From assembly GCA_023213315.1 (NCBI GenBank), contig JAKCPI010000831.1, positions 1 to 64,000 on the forward strand: a stretch of DNA of 64,000 bases, written 5' to 3'. This document shows positions 11,500 to 22,837 of the stretch, in pieces. The stretch's first letter is position 1. Each line of letters opens with the position of its first letter. The translations under genes were made by a program, and so were the position numbers. The notes under the pieces are model-generated. The model made no database searches. It was not told the DNA's origin and saw only the letters and a program-made list of their open reading frames with translations. Source of the DNA: Euborellia annulipes (lineage: Eukaryota; Arthropoda; Insecta; Dermaptera; Anisolabididae).

Positions 11500-11720
11500 A
11501 TCAGGAATGAAAGTCAGAAGAAAACGCAACCAGAATTTTTTCTTTAAAAATATATTTTAACAGTTTACGTTTCAGCCTTGGTCAAAGCCATTCTCGGATG
11601 ACCACTAATAGCTCCGAGGATGGCGTTGACCAAAGCGGAAACGTCAGCTGTTAAAATATATTTTTAAAGAAAAAATTCTGGCTTAGTTTTCTTCTAACTT
11701 TCATTCCTGAAGAAAAATAT
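11500..11720. repeat. Decayed hammerhead foldback, copy 1
   Basis: Inverted arms (GAATGAAAGT, CAGAATTTTTTCTTTAAAAA) surround two opposed cores: 11567-11598 minus (CCGAGAA, decayed) and 11614-11645 plus (CCGAGGA, weak stem II, GAAACGTC, AGCT/AGCT stem I). It is the duplicate of 32420-32620. Confidence 0.5.
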
Positions 11721-11754
11721 TTTTCTCAAATCTTATTTTCACGCACTAGGGGGG

Positions 11755-11985
11755 TGCCAAAGTTAAATATAAAATTTCAACCTCCTAGCTCAATTCCTCC
11801 ATGCTTTAAATTGAACCCAAGCAGACACACAGACAGAACATGTCGCAAAAACCATTTTTTTGGAGGGGACTTCAAAACGTGTATATCCATCAAAGTCTCG
11901 ACATCGAATTTTTGAAATGAATTCAATACTTTCTCTCTCTATATATGATATTAACTTATACATATAAGTAAGAGAAAGTAAAAAT
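11755..11985 (-). repeat. FamA head half, reversed
   Basis: TTTCAACCTCCTAGC to GTAAGAGAAAGTAAAAA; duplicated at 32668-32890. Confidence 0.7.
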
Positions 11986-12549
11986 TCCAATCCGAATTGA
12001 GATTAGTTCTATATACAAAAAGATGCGGTAACTCACCCCAGTAAAATTCTAAGTGGACTAATCATATCTTACTTTTCTACCTAATGAAAAAAATCCCTAC
12101 AAAAATCTGCAAGGGATTCGATGGGTTCCTAAGTTACGCAGTGTTATTATTATCTGTTTATGAGAGTTTCGAAATTCTCAAAAATTAATTCCGCCCCAAT
12201 AATAAGAAATTTTAGAATGACATTAAAATGTTTCTACCCCACTATGCTATTTGCTAAATATTAAATATAAATTTTAACTCAAACGGAATGCACTTATTTT
12301 TTAGTAAAAGTATTAAAAAACATTAATATCTTTGTGCATTATAGGGGATGGGGCATTAACCCCCCCCCCTGGTTCATGCCTTCATACCCCCCCCCCCCCT
12401 TTAAGAAAATGCGAGCCTTCACCGCGAAATTACTCTCAAAATAATTTGAACACATTTATAAATAATTATTTTAATTTTATTTTGAAATTATTTTCAACCC
12501 TTAATCCACCCCTGAGTAAAAGTATATTAAAGAAATTTGATTAAAAAAT

Positions 12550-12784
12550 GCCCTCAGGCTTGGTGTAGTTGGTAGCGTGCCTACCTTCTATACCGAACGT
12601 CGAGGGTTCGAACCCCTGGCAGTCCGAAATGGATACCAAATGGCTTAAATTGAATGCCTGGACCCCCAATATGTATATTATTAATTAATAACGGTTATCG
12701 TATAAACTCTTATATTGACTGAGTTGCCGAAAAGAGTGTGTAAATGTGTGTGTGAGTGTGAATGAGAAAAAAAGGTGTTAAAAA
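12550..12784 (+). mobile_element. SINE-S copy
   Basis: Good A-box-like GGTGTAGTTGGTAGCG and B-box GGGTTCGAACCCC. Flanks GATTAAAAAAT and GATAAAAAAT. Only a tail remnant survives at the matching place of the 32-kb duplicate (about 33437-33480). Confidence 0.8.
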
Positions 12785-13544
12785 GATAAAAAATAAAAAA
12801 TTAATTTTTTTTCAATGACACCTGCACTCCCCCCCTTTTAATAGCTTATATTCTCCCTCTACCCTTAGTGAAATGCAAAATATTTAATTTCATATTCAAA
12901 AGAATCGTTTTTCGCAGTCAAATTATTTGTTTCTATCTTTTTTTTTTTCAACGATAAAATGCATAATAATTACCTTTAATAAAACACTCAAGAGGGTGTG
13001 CTCGTTGAGGGCGAGGTCAGGGTGGGTTGCAATATATTAATTATTATTCACTTTACACACAAATAAATAAGAGCAAAAGCTCCGCGCCTGCCAGCCGGCA
13101 ACGCACTCGACTCGACTGAACGAGAGATTCGACTCTCTTATCTTTGTATAGGAATAAATAGATGAAAATAACAATTCCCTTTTTATTAAAAGTAAAAAAA
13201 TACATTTTTCTCTAATCTAACTTTATTTTGAGCTGGAAACAAATGTCAACAAGTGATTTGGAATATTCCAAGGCCTGTCTTAAATAATCAACCCTTCATC
13301 CCCCTATCAACGCTATTTTTTGAATGTTTTCTATTTATTTGGCTTCCATTTAGATAAAATAAATTTAAAAAACATTCTTTTCAATCCTTTTATCCAATCC
13401 TAATAAATAAAATAATTAACAATGCTCGCCTACGGTGAGCTTCGCGTCTAGCCAGAAAAAAATTAAAACCCTGAGAAACTTCCCTGGATCCGCCCTTGGG
13501 TTTTGCACATAGTATAATTTTCTAGAATGAGTCTTACTTTAAAT

Positions 13545-13636
13545 CACTGGTTTCCAAACTTTATGTTACCAAGCCTCCCTTAAAAATATTTAATCGTATG
13601 ACGCCCCCTCCCCTACACATTTAATAAAATAATCTG
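13545..13636. mobile_element. FamF left-end fragment
   Basis: CACTGGTTTCCAAACTTTAT and the following ACGCC-type sequence match FamF; truncated after about 90 bp. Confidence 0.45.
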
Positions 13637-13639
13637 TTA

Positions 13640-14195
13640 CTGACACCACACTTTTCTTACCTTGGTAATCGAAAGTTGTGTTCTGTGTGTACACAGATTT
13701 TTGTCGACATGTATTTAGTTTCGACAGTGGGGTACAATTGAATTCAAGATGTAAAATTTATAATACTAAAAATATTTATATTTTGTTACCATAACCATTT
13801 CTCCTATCTTTTCTATGGAGTACAAGAGTAAAGTGGTCTTCAGAAGATTTCAATCACAAAATGAGAATATACATTTTATTGAAGATCTAAAAAATAATTG
13901 ATTTTTTGAATTAAAAAAAAAATCGTTGGAGCAAATTTAAGAAAATCAAAAAAAACTGAAAAAGTGCATCAGAAAGTACTAGTACTTTTGGGCCGATTTT
14001 GTTCAAAAGCTGCGTGCGCGTCTCAGGGGGTGCCGGACTTAAATATAAAATTTCAACCTCCTAGCTCTTTTCGTTCTTGAGATATTTTGTTCACAGACAG
14101 ACAGACAGACATGTCAAACACTTTTGGATTCAGGGGAGGCGCAAACGTGTAGTCCATCAAAATCTCGACATGAATTTTCCACATGAATAATTTGC
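13640..14195 (-). repeat. FamA copy, reversed, truncated head
   Basis: Tail partly lost; body and (AGAC)n tract kept. Lies inside the 4.4-kb element. Confidence 0.7.
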
Positions 14196-15052
14196 TAGTT
14201 TTATAAATAAAATAATAAAATAATTTAGATGCTTCGGAAGTTGAAAATTACAACTCTTTGAGAACAGGGAAATTCTCAAGACTGAGTTTTTAATTAAAAT
14301 AAAAGAGTAAAAACACTGTTTTCGCCTCTAACTATGAATAAAAGTAAATAATATTAATTTATATTATAATTTATATTTATTAAGGTAATAAATATGTTTG
14401 TTGTTGGAATCTATGTTTAGTAAAATGTGGGAACGGGGTAATTGGAATAGTATTATCTTATTCTAATTTAGAGGCCTCGTAAAATATTTTCAAAGTTATC
14501 ATTAATAAAATAAGATTTAAATAAAATCTAATTTTGCAATGATATTCTATTTTTCGTAATATAATATTTTATTTATAAATTATTTATAAATTCATTGAAA
14601 TTGAGGTTGGTGAAGCATATTCGCATGCCGGCTCGTCCGCCCTTAGATTAGTCCGCTTCCCTTTGTGGCTTTGCAAAAACGCCTTTCGCCACGCGAATTG
14701 CGCACTTATTTTCAGAACGATATCAAAACCGAATTGCGAATTTGTAAATTTCACCTTAAATCTATAAGTTTTAATGAAAAAATGGTGATTATAAAACCTC
14801 AAGAGAATTAAATTTGCTATGAAATGAGCCAAGATTTATTTTTTTACGATACTTTGTTTTCGTTTTATGAAGTAAAAACTGCGAATTTTTAGATAAAATC
14901 GCACTTTTTCAAAATTTGAACCCCGATGAGGCACGGGTCAACGTTACCCAATTTAGCTAAAACTTTGGCATTATCATTTTCTAGCCAAAAGACAACTTTT
15001 AGAAGGTTCGGCCGAAAGAAATTGAAAAATTTTGTTTTTTGCGGCCACCCTA

Positions 15053-15600
15053 ATCTTCACGTTTTGAGGTCCCCTGAATCCAAAAAAGTGGTTTTCGCGA
15101 CATGGTCTGTCTGTTTGTCTGTCTGTGTGTCTGTCTGTCTGTCTGTGAACAAAATATCTCAAGAACGAAAAGAGCTAGGAAGTTGAAATTTTATATTTAA
15201 ATTAGGCACCCCCCTGGGACGTGACACGAAGCTTTTGAACAAAATCGACCAAAGAGTACTAGTACTTTACTGATGCACTTTTTCAGTTTTTTTCGATTTT
15301 CTCTAAATTTGCTCCAACTATTTTTTTTTTAAATCAAAAATCAATTATTTTTTAGATCTTCAATAAAATGTATATTCTCATTTTGTCATTGAAATCTTCT
15401 GAAGACCACTTTACTCTTGTACTCCATAGAAAAGATCGGACAAATGGTTGCCATGGTAACAAAATATAAATATTTTTTGCCATACTTATAAATTTTACAT
15501 CTTGAATTCAATTGTACCCTACTGTCGGAAACTAAATACACGTAGACACAAAAAATCTGGTGTGACAAGCACAGAACACAACTTTCGATTACCGAAGGTA
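15053..15600 (+). repeat. FamA right half (partner of 10546-10648)
   Basis: Continues the FamA copy broken by the 4.4-kb element. X-box at 15447-15460. Its tail is replaced by FamD. Confidence 0.75.
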
Positions 15601-15777
15601 AAGACGCATTCTGTACTTGTTTGCCAGAATATAAATACAAATCAAATTTTTAAGTATTAATAATTAAAATTTTACATTAAAAATAAATTTTTTTGCGAAA
15701 AAAAGTTTGTTTGTTTTTTTTAAATCTCGGGGGGGGGGGGGGGGTAATTACCCTTCCCCTCCTTGTATCCGCCCTTG
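15600..15777. mobile_element. FamD fragment fused to a FamA tail
   Basis: FamA sequence runs to the CCGAAGGTAA point and continues directly as FamD (CATTCTGTACTTGTTTGCC) to the FamD end ATCCGCCCTTG. The join lies in sequence the two families share, so recombination is likely. The FamD end abuts a 5S-like SINE. Confidence 0.5.
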
Positions 15778-15880
15778 TGCCAAGCGCGACGAAATCTTGA
15801 ATGGGTGACCCCGAGTAGCCATCGATCTAACAAAAAATATATAATATGTAATGCGTTGAAAGCCTCAGTAGCCAAAAGAG
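15778..15880 (+). mobile_element. 5S-like SINE, 5' truncated
   Basis: GCCAAGCGCGACGAAATCTTG, GGGTGACCCCGAGTAGCCAT, then the shared 3' part; starts at a FamD end. Confidence 0.5.
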
Positions 15881-16393
15881 AAAAAAAAAAAATACTTTTT
15901 TTTGTAATTTCTTCTATATACATAATACATATTTCATCTTAAATGTTAATACAAATCCCATTCGTCCGAACTCCATGAAAAAAAGAAGTTGAGCTTGTTG
16001 CTGGCTTTTTGTCGTTTGATTAATTCAACAAACTACCGGAATATAAGCCCCACGTATCGGAATTAACGCCTAGCTAATAGACAACCCACTTAGTTGCTCT
16101 GCTATTGGACCTCTTAGGCGTCTTTGATGACTGCTGCCATCTGGTGGGATTCTAATTTTGTTAATTTTATAATGGGACCAAAATTTTTGAGAAAAAAAAT
16201 ATTAAGGGGCTCAGCTGAGAAATTTTTACTAAATGATAGAATCTAATAATATAAAAAAAATTAATTAATTCAAAAAGCCGAAAAATTAAAACGTAAATTC
16301 TTGGGAATCATTTATTAATTTTTATTATATATCAATTTATTCAATATATTTCTCATTTCGAATTTCATTTTAAAATACAATTTTTATAAAGAG

Positions 16394-19200
16394 CTAAATA
16401 GAAATTTCATCCTCGGAGGTAGCGTAGTCTTCAGTTCCATAGGAATATTCAGTATTGGATTCATATTTTGATGAATTGTCGGAATCGTTTGTCGTACTTT
16501 TCTTAGCTTTGTTGGTTTCTAAAAGGGACCTTTCTCGTCGGGAGATATGCCCTTTTGGACGCCAATTGGGTTTCCATTCGCCGCTACTGCTCGAGATGTT
16601 CGTTCTCTTGTCATGTTCTTCGTCATCTTCAAAATTCAAAAATTGCGCTTCACCTTCCGTTTGCTCTTCCAAATGAGGATCTTTTTTTTCGCTATTTTTT
16701 GATGCTGTCTTCAAATTCTGCTTTTTTGGACTTTTCGAATTATTTGTCTTTTTTGTAAAATTTGCATTTTCTCGAAATTCATCATTGCTCTGACTCTTCA
16801 AAGAGAGACTCGACGAGGATGCTGCGAGGGCTGGCTCGTCTTTGACTAAATCGTTTATATTCTCTTCTAACGATTCCAAATCTACCCTCTTTTCAGGATG
16901 CTTTGGGGATCTTGATTTCTCTGGCGAAGAAAATCTTTTAGTCTCTGTAAAGACAATTTCTTCTTCTCGATGATTCTTTAAAAGTATCTTGAATTTCTCA
17001 GCAGGATCCGTCCAATTGATCTCCAGATTCTGAGGTTTTTCCTCTAATTTATCGTCACATTTGAAAGATACTTGCTTCATGTTACTAAACATCTTTTCAT
17101 CGCCTCGGTCACCTTCAGTACTAAAAGGTCTTGTTGAACTGTGAGCACTTCCGGGATAGTTGGAGTACATCGATTGATAAGTTCTCCTCGATTGTGTCGA
17201 AACAGGTCTTGTAAAAATATCAAAAACGAATTTTTGATCGCCTTCCATTCCCATATCATACCTTGGTTTCATGAGGTCCGGATCGTTTGGCTTATAGTAC
17301 GACATTTGATTCTCCATAAATGGCTGAATATTTTGAGCTTGTTTTAATATACCTCTGGGCCAAAAATCCGATTCTGTCTTGGAAGGTTTTTTCTTAGGAC
17401 CTAATAATTGAGCTCTACTCTCAATCCGTCCAAGTTCTGACTAAAAAAGAAAAAAAAAAAAAAGAAACTTATATAATAAATAATAAATAGACTTGAATTC
17501 ATAAGAAATTTTTACCTGGCACATTTCTTCCAATTCATATAATTTCCTTTTGAAAATATCAGCACTAAAACGAGGACGAGGATCTAAGATTTCGTCCTGG
17601 GCGAAAACATCTTCAGGACTCTTGCTGGCCGGCAATCCTTCAACCAGAGGTAACGATTGTGGGATCATCTGGGGCGGTTTTGGGAGTAAAGGTAAAGGTT
17701 CGTCAGTCGATGAAGGCATCCAATCGTACGATCTCGGGGTGTTTTTCACTTTAGTACTCGTTGATCCTGTTGATGCGTAGGGCGAGGAAAGCCAAGGCAT
17801 ATATTTCTGAGAAAAATTCAATTTTTTTTATAGGCAGATTCGTTAAATCATTTGAGAATGAATGTAACAACTTACTTGTTTATAATTTTCAGCCGCATCT
17901 TGTTTCTTGTGCCTGTCATGTTTGATTTCTCGCCTTAAACGGAAAATTTTATTTAAGAACAAATATAATAGTAATAATTAAAATAAAACAAAACAAAAAC
18001 AAAACTTGCCCTTAATTTTATAGCTGGATTATCATTATGTGTAAAGAAAAGAATAGCAGCTAGATATATGGGTATTTCTTTTATTAGGCCCACTAGGCTG
18101 ACGTTTCAGTCTTGTTCAAGACCATCCTCTGACAAGCCCACAAGCTCTGAGGATGGTCTTGATCAAGACCGAAACGTCAGTCTAGTGGGCCAAATAAAAG
18201 AAAGAATCGCAGCTAGATATATTTCTTCTGACAAGCCCACAAACTCTGAGAATGGTCTTAATCAAGACCGAAACGTCAGTCTAGTGGGCCTCATAAAAGA
18301 AATATATCTAGCTGCAATTCTTTCTTTTATTAGGCCCACTAAACTGACGTTTCGGTCTTGATCAAGACCATCCTCAGAGTTTGTGGGCTTGTCAGAGGAT
18401 GGTCTTGATCAAGACTGAAACGTCAGCCTAGTGTGCCTAATAAAAGAAATACCCAGTATATCTAGCTGCAATTCTTTTCTTTACACATTTTCCCTTAATA
18501 CTCTTAATCAGAGAATATTTTTTTTAATGGAAATATTATTAAAGGCTTTTGGTTTATAATATAGACGGCGAATCCCCATCCCCCAACCCCTTTCACCTGC
18601 CCTGATAAGAATAAATTGATTACTTCAAATCGTTCATTGTGGCTTGTAGATGCTCAATTCGTGAATCCAATTCAGAAATGAAGATATCCTCTTTTCTATG
18701 GAATTGAGGCGATGGACTGGAAGTCATATGGTCGCTGCCAAGAGAAAAATTTCCTCTGGGACTGAATTCGATATATCTACGTCCATAGTGGATGGAAGGA
18801 ACAGAAGCAGGAGGTTCGGCCATGTAGTGAACTGGCATTGTTTGCTGATACAAGGGAAGGTGATCCACGGACATCTTAAACAAAAAATAGATAATAATTT
18901 TAAATAAATTTAGATGAAATAATTTCATGGGTGGCACAGAGGTAGAAGGCTGTTGAACGCCCTCCGAAAGGAATCGATAAATTGATTTTTCACCTTGATT
19001 GTGCCCATAACATCAAATTGAACTGCTACTACTTTTTCTTCCGAAAATTTTTTGCTGGATTTAAACGGTATGTCTCCCGCCCCAATTTTCTCGATGGGTC
19101 CGGGATCTTGAAGATTTTTTTCTCGGTCATCGTTGATTAATTCCCCAGCCCCTGATTCTACTCGGGCCCGAGAAAAATTCTCTTCAGAAGTCGAATTCAT
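16394..19200 (-). CDS. Five-exon gene, 617-aa serine-rich protein, not recognised
   Basis: Five exons join in phase with consensus sites: 19200-18994 (69 aa, donor AAG|GTGAAA), 18874-18624 (donor GTAATC), 17933-17876 (19 codons, basic: REIKHDRHKKQ, donor GTAAGT), 17806-17516 (97 aa) and 17440-16394 (348 aa plus stop). Acceptors are all preceded by T-rich tracts. The start ATG is directly preceded by an in-frame TAA, so the N-terminus is fixed. I see no signal peptide or membrane segment. Exon 2 ends in a possible short coiled coil (ISELDSRIEHLQATMNDL), exon 4 is Pro/Ser-rich, and the last 250 residues are polar, rich in Ser, Lys and Glu, with an acidic Tyr-containing tail. This looks like a largely disordered intracellular scaffold or regulatory protein. 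An AATAAA lies at 16336-16341 (minus strand), about 50 nt past the stop. Intron 2 holds a hammerhead foldback cluster. Structure is well supported; function unknown. Confidence 0.85.
18147..18178 (+). ncRNA. Hammerhead ribozyme motif, canonical core
   Basis: CTGAGGA, stem II GGTCTT paired with AAGACC, GAAAC, GTC. Stem I is supported at a distance by GCCCAC (18136-18141) pairing with GTGGGC (18185-18190), leaving an internal loop as in natural type I hammerheads. Confidence 0.7.
18346..18377 (-). ncRNA. Hammerhead ribozyme motif, canonical core
   Basis: The minus strand reads CTGAGGA, GGTCTT/AAGACC stem II, GAAACGTC. Same sequence class as the plus-strand motif at 18147-18178 and opposed to it. 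Confidence 0.7.
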
Positions 19201-19470
19201 TTAGCGCTAATTCTCAAGACATTGTCATTTTTATTATTGTATTTGGAATATTTTTAAATTCAAAAAAAAAATTTATTTTTTTTATTTTTATTTATATGTT
19301 TATGTTGATTTCCTATTCGGCCACTTAGCAACGAAAGACTGAAAATATTTTTAATCGAACTAGGAGTTTTAAGTTTTTCATTCTCCAATTGAAATAAATA
19401 GAGACGGGGTCTAAAAGGCCTTCGTTGCCAAAAAAAGGCCTTAACTAAATAAAAAAAAAAAATTTTATCA

Positions 19471-19640
19471 TTCTTTGCGGTTAAGCAATGCCAAGCTTTG
19501 CGTAACCTTGGGTTGATGATCCCGAGGGATCAGCATGTTGAAAGTCTCCCAGTAGACATCGGGACTTGTTATTTCAATGTATATAATTATAATCCTTAAA
19601 TGGCCGCAGTAGCTGAGAGGGCAAATAAAAAAAGTTTTTC
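19471..19640 (+). mobile_element. 5S-like SINE
   Basis: GCGGTTAAGCAATGCCAAGC, CTTGGGTTGATGATCCCGAG, then TCTCCCAGTAGACATCGGG and a GGCCGCAGTAGCTGAGAGG 3' part. Confidence 0.5.
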
Positions 19641-19689
19641 CTTGAATAATGTGAGGACCATTTGTATGAAAAAATACTTAAGTCGCTTT

Positions 19690-20165
19690 ATTTTTTTAAC
19701 ATTCACGCTCACATACACACAGTCTTTTCGGCAACTTAGGCCATATAAGACTTTAAAAGATAACCGTTATTATGACTATATTTGGACCCTGTTATGCATT
19801 AGTGTGTCAAGCGCCAGCTACCGAGATTTGAGAAAATTAACATTAAAGTTTTTTGTTTTGATTAGATTATATATAATTTTTTTTGTCAATTGTGCAAATA
19901 ACATTAAATATAAATTTTTTAGGACATATTTCATAAAAAATACTATTAATTATAGCATTTGAAACAATATTCCGTACTTAACTCAATTTTTAATTTTTTG
20001 GCGCTTGACACACTAATGCTTAACAAGGTCCATATATATTGGGGTCCAGGCATTCTTATTTAAGGCATTTGGTATCCAAATGACTTAAATAAAATCATCG
20101 GACTGCCTGCGATCCGAACCCTCGACCCTTGGTATACAAGGCAGGCACGCTACCAAGCCCGAGGG
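19690..20165 (-). mobile_element. SINE-S copy, reversed, split by FamJ
   Basis: Target duplication CTTAAGTCGCTTT (19677-19689, 20166-20178). Tail first, then FamJ (19783-20032), then tRNA-like head. Confidence 0.8.
19783..20032. mobile_element. FamJ copy inside SINE-S
   Basis: TGGACCCTGTTATGCATTAG to CTAATGCTTAACAAGGTCCA, inner TIR GTGTGTCAAGCGCCA. It splits the SINE-S at 19690-20165. Confidence 0.65.
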
Positions 20166-20269
20166 CTTAAGTCGCTTTGTACAATTATTTTCAGAAGCTG
20201 CTGTAAAGCGATTGTTGTTAATTAAAATTTATTTTGGCCTAAGTTGCCGAAAAGACTGTTCATGAGATC

Positions 20270-21135
20270 CCAATAAGAACCAATATTTTAGATTGTGAAA
20301 AAAACAATTTTTTTTAGCAGTCAGAGAAAATTACAAATTCCAGCAAACTCCCCTAATTCCGCAGCTTTCAACTACTCTCCCTCTATCATTTACCCCCCCC
20401 CCTCCCCCTTCCTTTCCCTATCACTCAGTCGTTGTTGATTAAAATATGACCTATTTATTATTTTTAATACTTGATAAAGAATTCATAATCAATTTCCCGA
20501 TCACCCGAATATAGAGTAATTACTTTCAATTAGTGCCCCACCCGAGTTATTTATTGTCTAATTAAAATGACCCGTAAATACTTTATTTTATTAGTAAATA
20601 AATAATATTATATTGAATATTAATAGAGTATTGGGGGCTAGGTGTGCATTTTTGGAAGAAAACAAAATTAATTAGAGTGAAATTCACAACAACAAGGACA
20701 AATTTTTGATATTTATTTTATTTAAACCTTGGGTTGATTTTATTAACTATTAAAAATCGAAATATCAATAAAATACAAACAAAATTTCCAATTGTAATTC
20801 AAATTAATTAGAGAAAAAAATTTTCGATTCTTTTTGTCCATAATGAATAGAAATGGGTTTTTATCCCCCTTTGTCTGGATGATTCATGGATAATTCAAAA
20901 AGCATCCTGGGAGCCTGGAGATGATGGTCCAGAGTAGAAGCTGCCCGCCCTTGACAACCTGCGAGGCTTCTCTCTCTCACACCTCAGTCCGGATTTTCTT
21001 TTTCATTTATAAAGAAATTATTTATTTAATCAATAATAAAAATTTTTAGATGATTTCAAACAATTTATTTTTCCTTTGTTCTTCCTGATTGCATATGACG
21101 TCAAACGTCTTTGAATCATATGCATCCATTCATTA
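20270..21135. other. AT-rich intergenic DNA
   Basis: A partial SINE-S tail ends at about 20265. A GC-richer patch (20910-20990) has no convincing frame. TGACGTCA at about 21098. Confidence 0.35.
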
Positions 21136-21137
21136 AA

Positions 21138-21826
21138 AATCTGGTGTGACTGGCGCACAGCACACAATCTCTCTTACCTTCGGTAATCGAAAGTTGTGTA
21201 CTTGTTGTCACACCAGATTTTTTGTGTCGACATAGATTTAGTTCCCGGCAGTAAGGAATATTTGAATTCAGATGTAAAATTTATGAGTATGGGAAAATAT
21301 TTATATTTTGTTACCATGGCAACCATTTCTCCTATCTTTCCTATGAAACACAAGAGTAAAGTGTGCTTCAAACAATTTTGAGGGCAAAACGAGAATATAC
21401 ATTTGAAAGAGCATCTAAAAAATAATTGATTTTTTGAATTTTAATCAAAATCGTTAGAGCGAATTTTGAGAAAATCGAAAAAAAACTGAAAAAGTACATC
21501 AGTAAAGTACTAGTACTCTTTGGCCGATTTTGATTAAAAGCTTATTTTTCCGGTCCCGGGGGTGTTTAACTTAAATATAAAATTTCAACCTCTTAGCTCA
21601 ATTCCTTCATGCTTAAAATTGAACACACACACACCCACCCACACACACACCCACCCCACACACACACACAGACAGACCATGTCGCGAAAACCCACTTTTT
21701 TGGATTCAGGGGACCTCAAAACGTGAAGATCCATCAAAATCTCGACATCGAATTTTTTTGACATGAATCCAATACTTTCTCTCTATATATATATTACATA
21801 TATACATAGGTAAGAGAAAGTAAAAA
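21138..21826 (-). repeat. FamA copy, reversed, complete
   Basis: Both hairpin ends present; X-box at 21310-21323; CA-rich microsatellite in the middle. Confidence 0.85.
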
Positions 21827-21932
21827 AAAGTGACCGAAATATCAGCCTGGGGCAGCTAATTATAAAATAGATCTGGCTGCTAAGTCTTGAAGTTGTTTTT
21901 TTGAAAATTTCTAGCTACAAAGACATACAACA

Positions 21933-22479
21933 CAGTATTAATTGGACGATGTTATGCACGAAGGAACAAAGCGCCATTAACCTAAATCTGAGGCTTTTCA
22001 TTTGCACAACAAAACCTATGGCAATGACTTTTTTTGTTTTTGTTTTCTACAAAAAAAAGTGCACAGAGTAATAATGTTGTGACAGTCGCGTAGCGAGGGC
22101 CCCCCTCGGGGGGGGGGGGGGGCAAGGGGGTCATCATGCTCCGGGCGCTACTCACAAAGGGGCGCCAAATGGTCCGCAAAACAAAAAATTGCTGGATAAT
22201 TTTTATTTTTATTATAATTGATTTCTGGAAAATATATTTTAACTTCAGTGCCAGTGTAATATAATAATTTTGTATATTTTACATATAATATTATATGGTT
22301 TTCGAATGGGGGGGGGGCGCTAAAAAGGTATTGTGCCCCGGGGGCGAGTTAAGCTCGCTACGCCACTCACTGTGTTGTGATTGAAATAAAGAGGTAGATC
22401 TTCTTTTTCCCTACAAGATGGCGGTCTTATCTCAATTTCGATCATAATGGCGCTTGGTTCCTCAGCATAACATGGTCCA
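21933..22479. mobile_element. FamJ DNA element with about 45-bp TIRs
   Basis: TGGACGATGTTATGC with AAGCGCCATTA at the left mirrors TAATGGCGCTTGGTTCC and GCATAACATGGTCCA at the right. It is about 250 bp once the nested MITE is removed. The coding frame is absent. Confidence 0.6.
22083..22372. mobile_element. hAT-like MITE, 290 bp
   Basis: CAGTCGCGTAGCGAGG and CTCGCTACGCCACTCACTG ends; perfect duplication TGTTGTGA (22075-22082, 22373-22380). Inserted into the FamJ element at 21933-22479. Confidence 0.85.
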
Positions 22480-22629
22480 ATTGTTAATAAATCTTCGAAA
22501 CTTATAACCTAGAATTAATAAAAAAGATGTGCGGTCAATAATAAAAAGCATCTATTTTTTTAATACTCTTTGTTTCGGAACGTTTCAGCTATGACGAACA
22601 AATAGCCACTTAGTTAAGCCCTATACCGG

Positions 22630-22837
22630 AGGCAATGGCTAAGCTGAGGATTGCGGAGTCCGAAGTCTCAACACGACTCGGGTTCGAATCCAGCTTGTCG
22701 CAAATAATTCAAACATCCTGCCGAAGTCTCCTCTTAGAGTAGGGAAGGGGGATAGCCCCATCGTGGTATCACAAAGGGCCTAATTGGCCTAAGTGTGTTC
22801 CCTCTCTGAGAACGGCCACTTCAACCTAACCTAACCT
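22630..22837 (+). mobile_element. SINE-T: tRNA-like SINE ending in TAACC repeats
   Basis: A-box-like TGGCTAAGCTGAGG, B-box GGGTTCGAATCC (about 22679), a 3' body and a tail of three AACCT units. Flanks AAGCCCTATACCGG and AAGCCTTATACCGG (22616-22629, 22838-22851) match at 13 of 14. Confidence 0.75.

Larger units (their letters stand above)
11437..13400 (+). repeat. Segmental duplicate, copy 1
   Basis: Collinear with 32370-34830: hammerhead foldback, F-end, FamA head half, GGGGATGGGGCATTAACC block, and the CTCGACTGAACGAG block. Confidence 0.7.
10649..15052. mobile_element. 4.4-kb element with ~350-bp inverted ends splitting a FamA copy
   Basis: The ends TAGGGTGGCCGCAAAAAACA are inverted repeats that stay alike for about 350 bp (10649-11010 and 14690-15052). 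The 8-bp duplication ATCTTCAC is perfect (10641-10648, 15053-15060). The two outer flanks are the two halves of one FamA copy. Eight-bp duplication and end sequence suggest hAT, but no transposase is present. The interior is a patchwork: hammerhead foldback, FamA pieces, a SINE-S, FamF and a block duplicated at 32.4-34.8 kb. Confidence 0.75.
18060..18480. repeat. Foldback cluster with five hammerhead-like motifs
   Basis: An inverted array lies in intron 2 of the 617-aa gene. Blocks containing TATATCTAGCTGCAATTC, TTTCTTTTATTAGGCCCACT and the hammerhead core alternate in both orientations. Outer arms (18045-18180 and 18300-18485) are reverse complements. Two cores are canonical; three vary at one or two core bases (CAGAGGA at 18100-18131 minus and 18393-18424 plus; CTGAGAA at 18245-18277 plus). 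Confidence 0.7.

Noticed and set aside
12546..12630. SINE heads as functional tRNA genes
   Set aside because: Only the A- and B-box regions are tRNA-like; acceptor stems do not pair and target duplications show retroposition.
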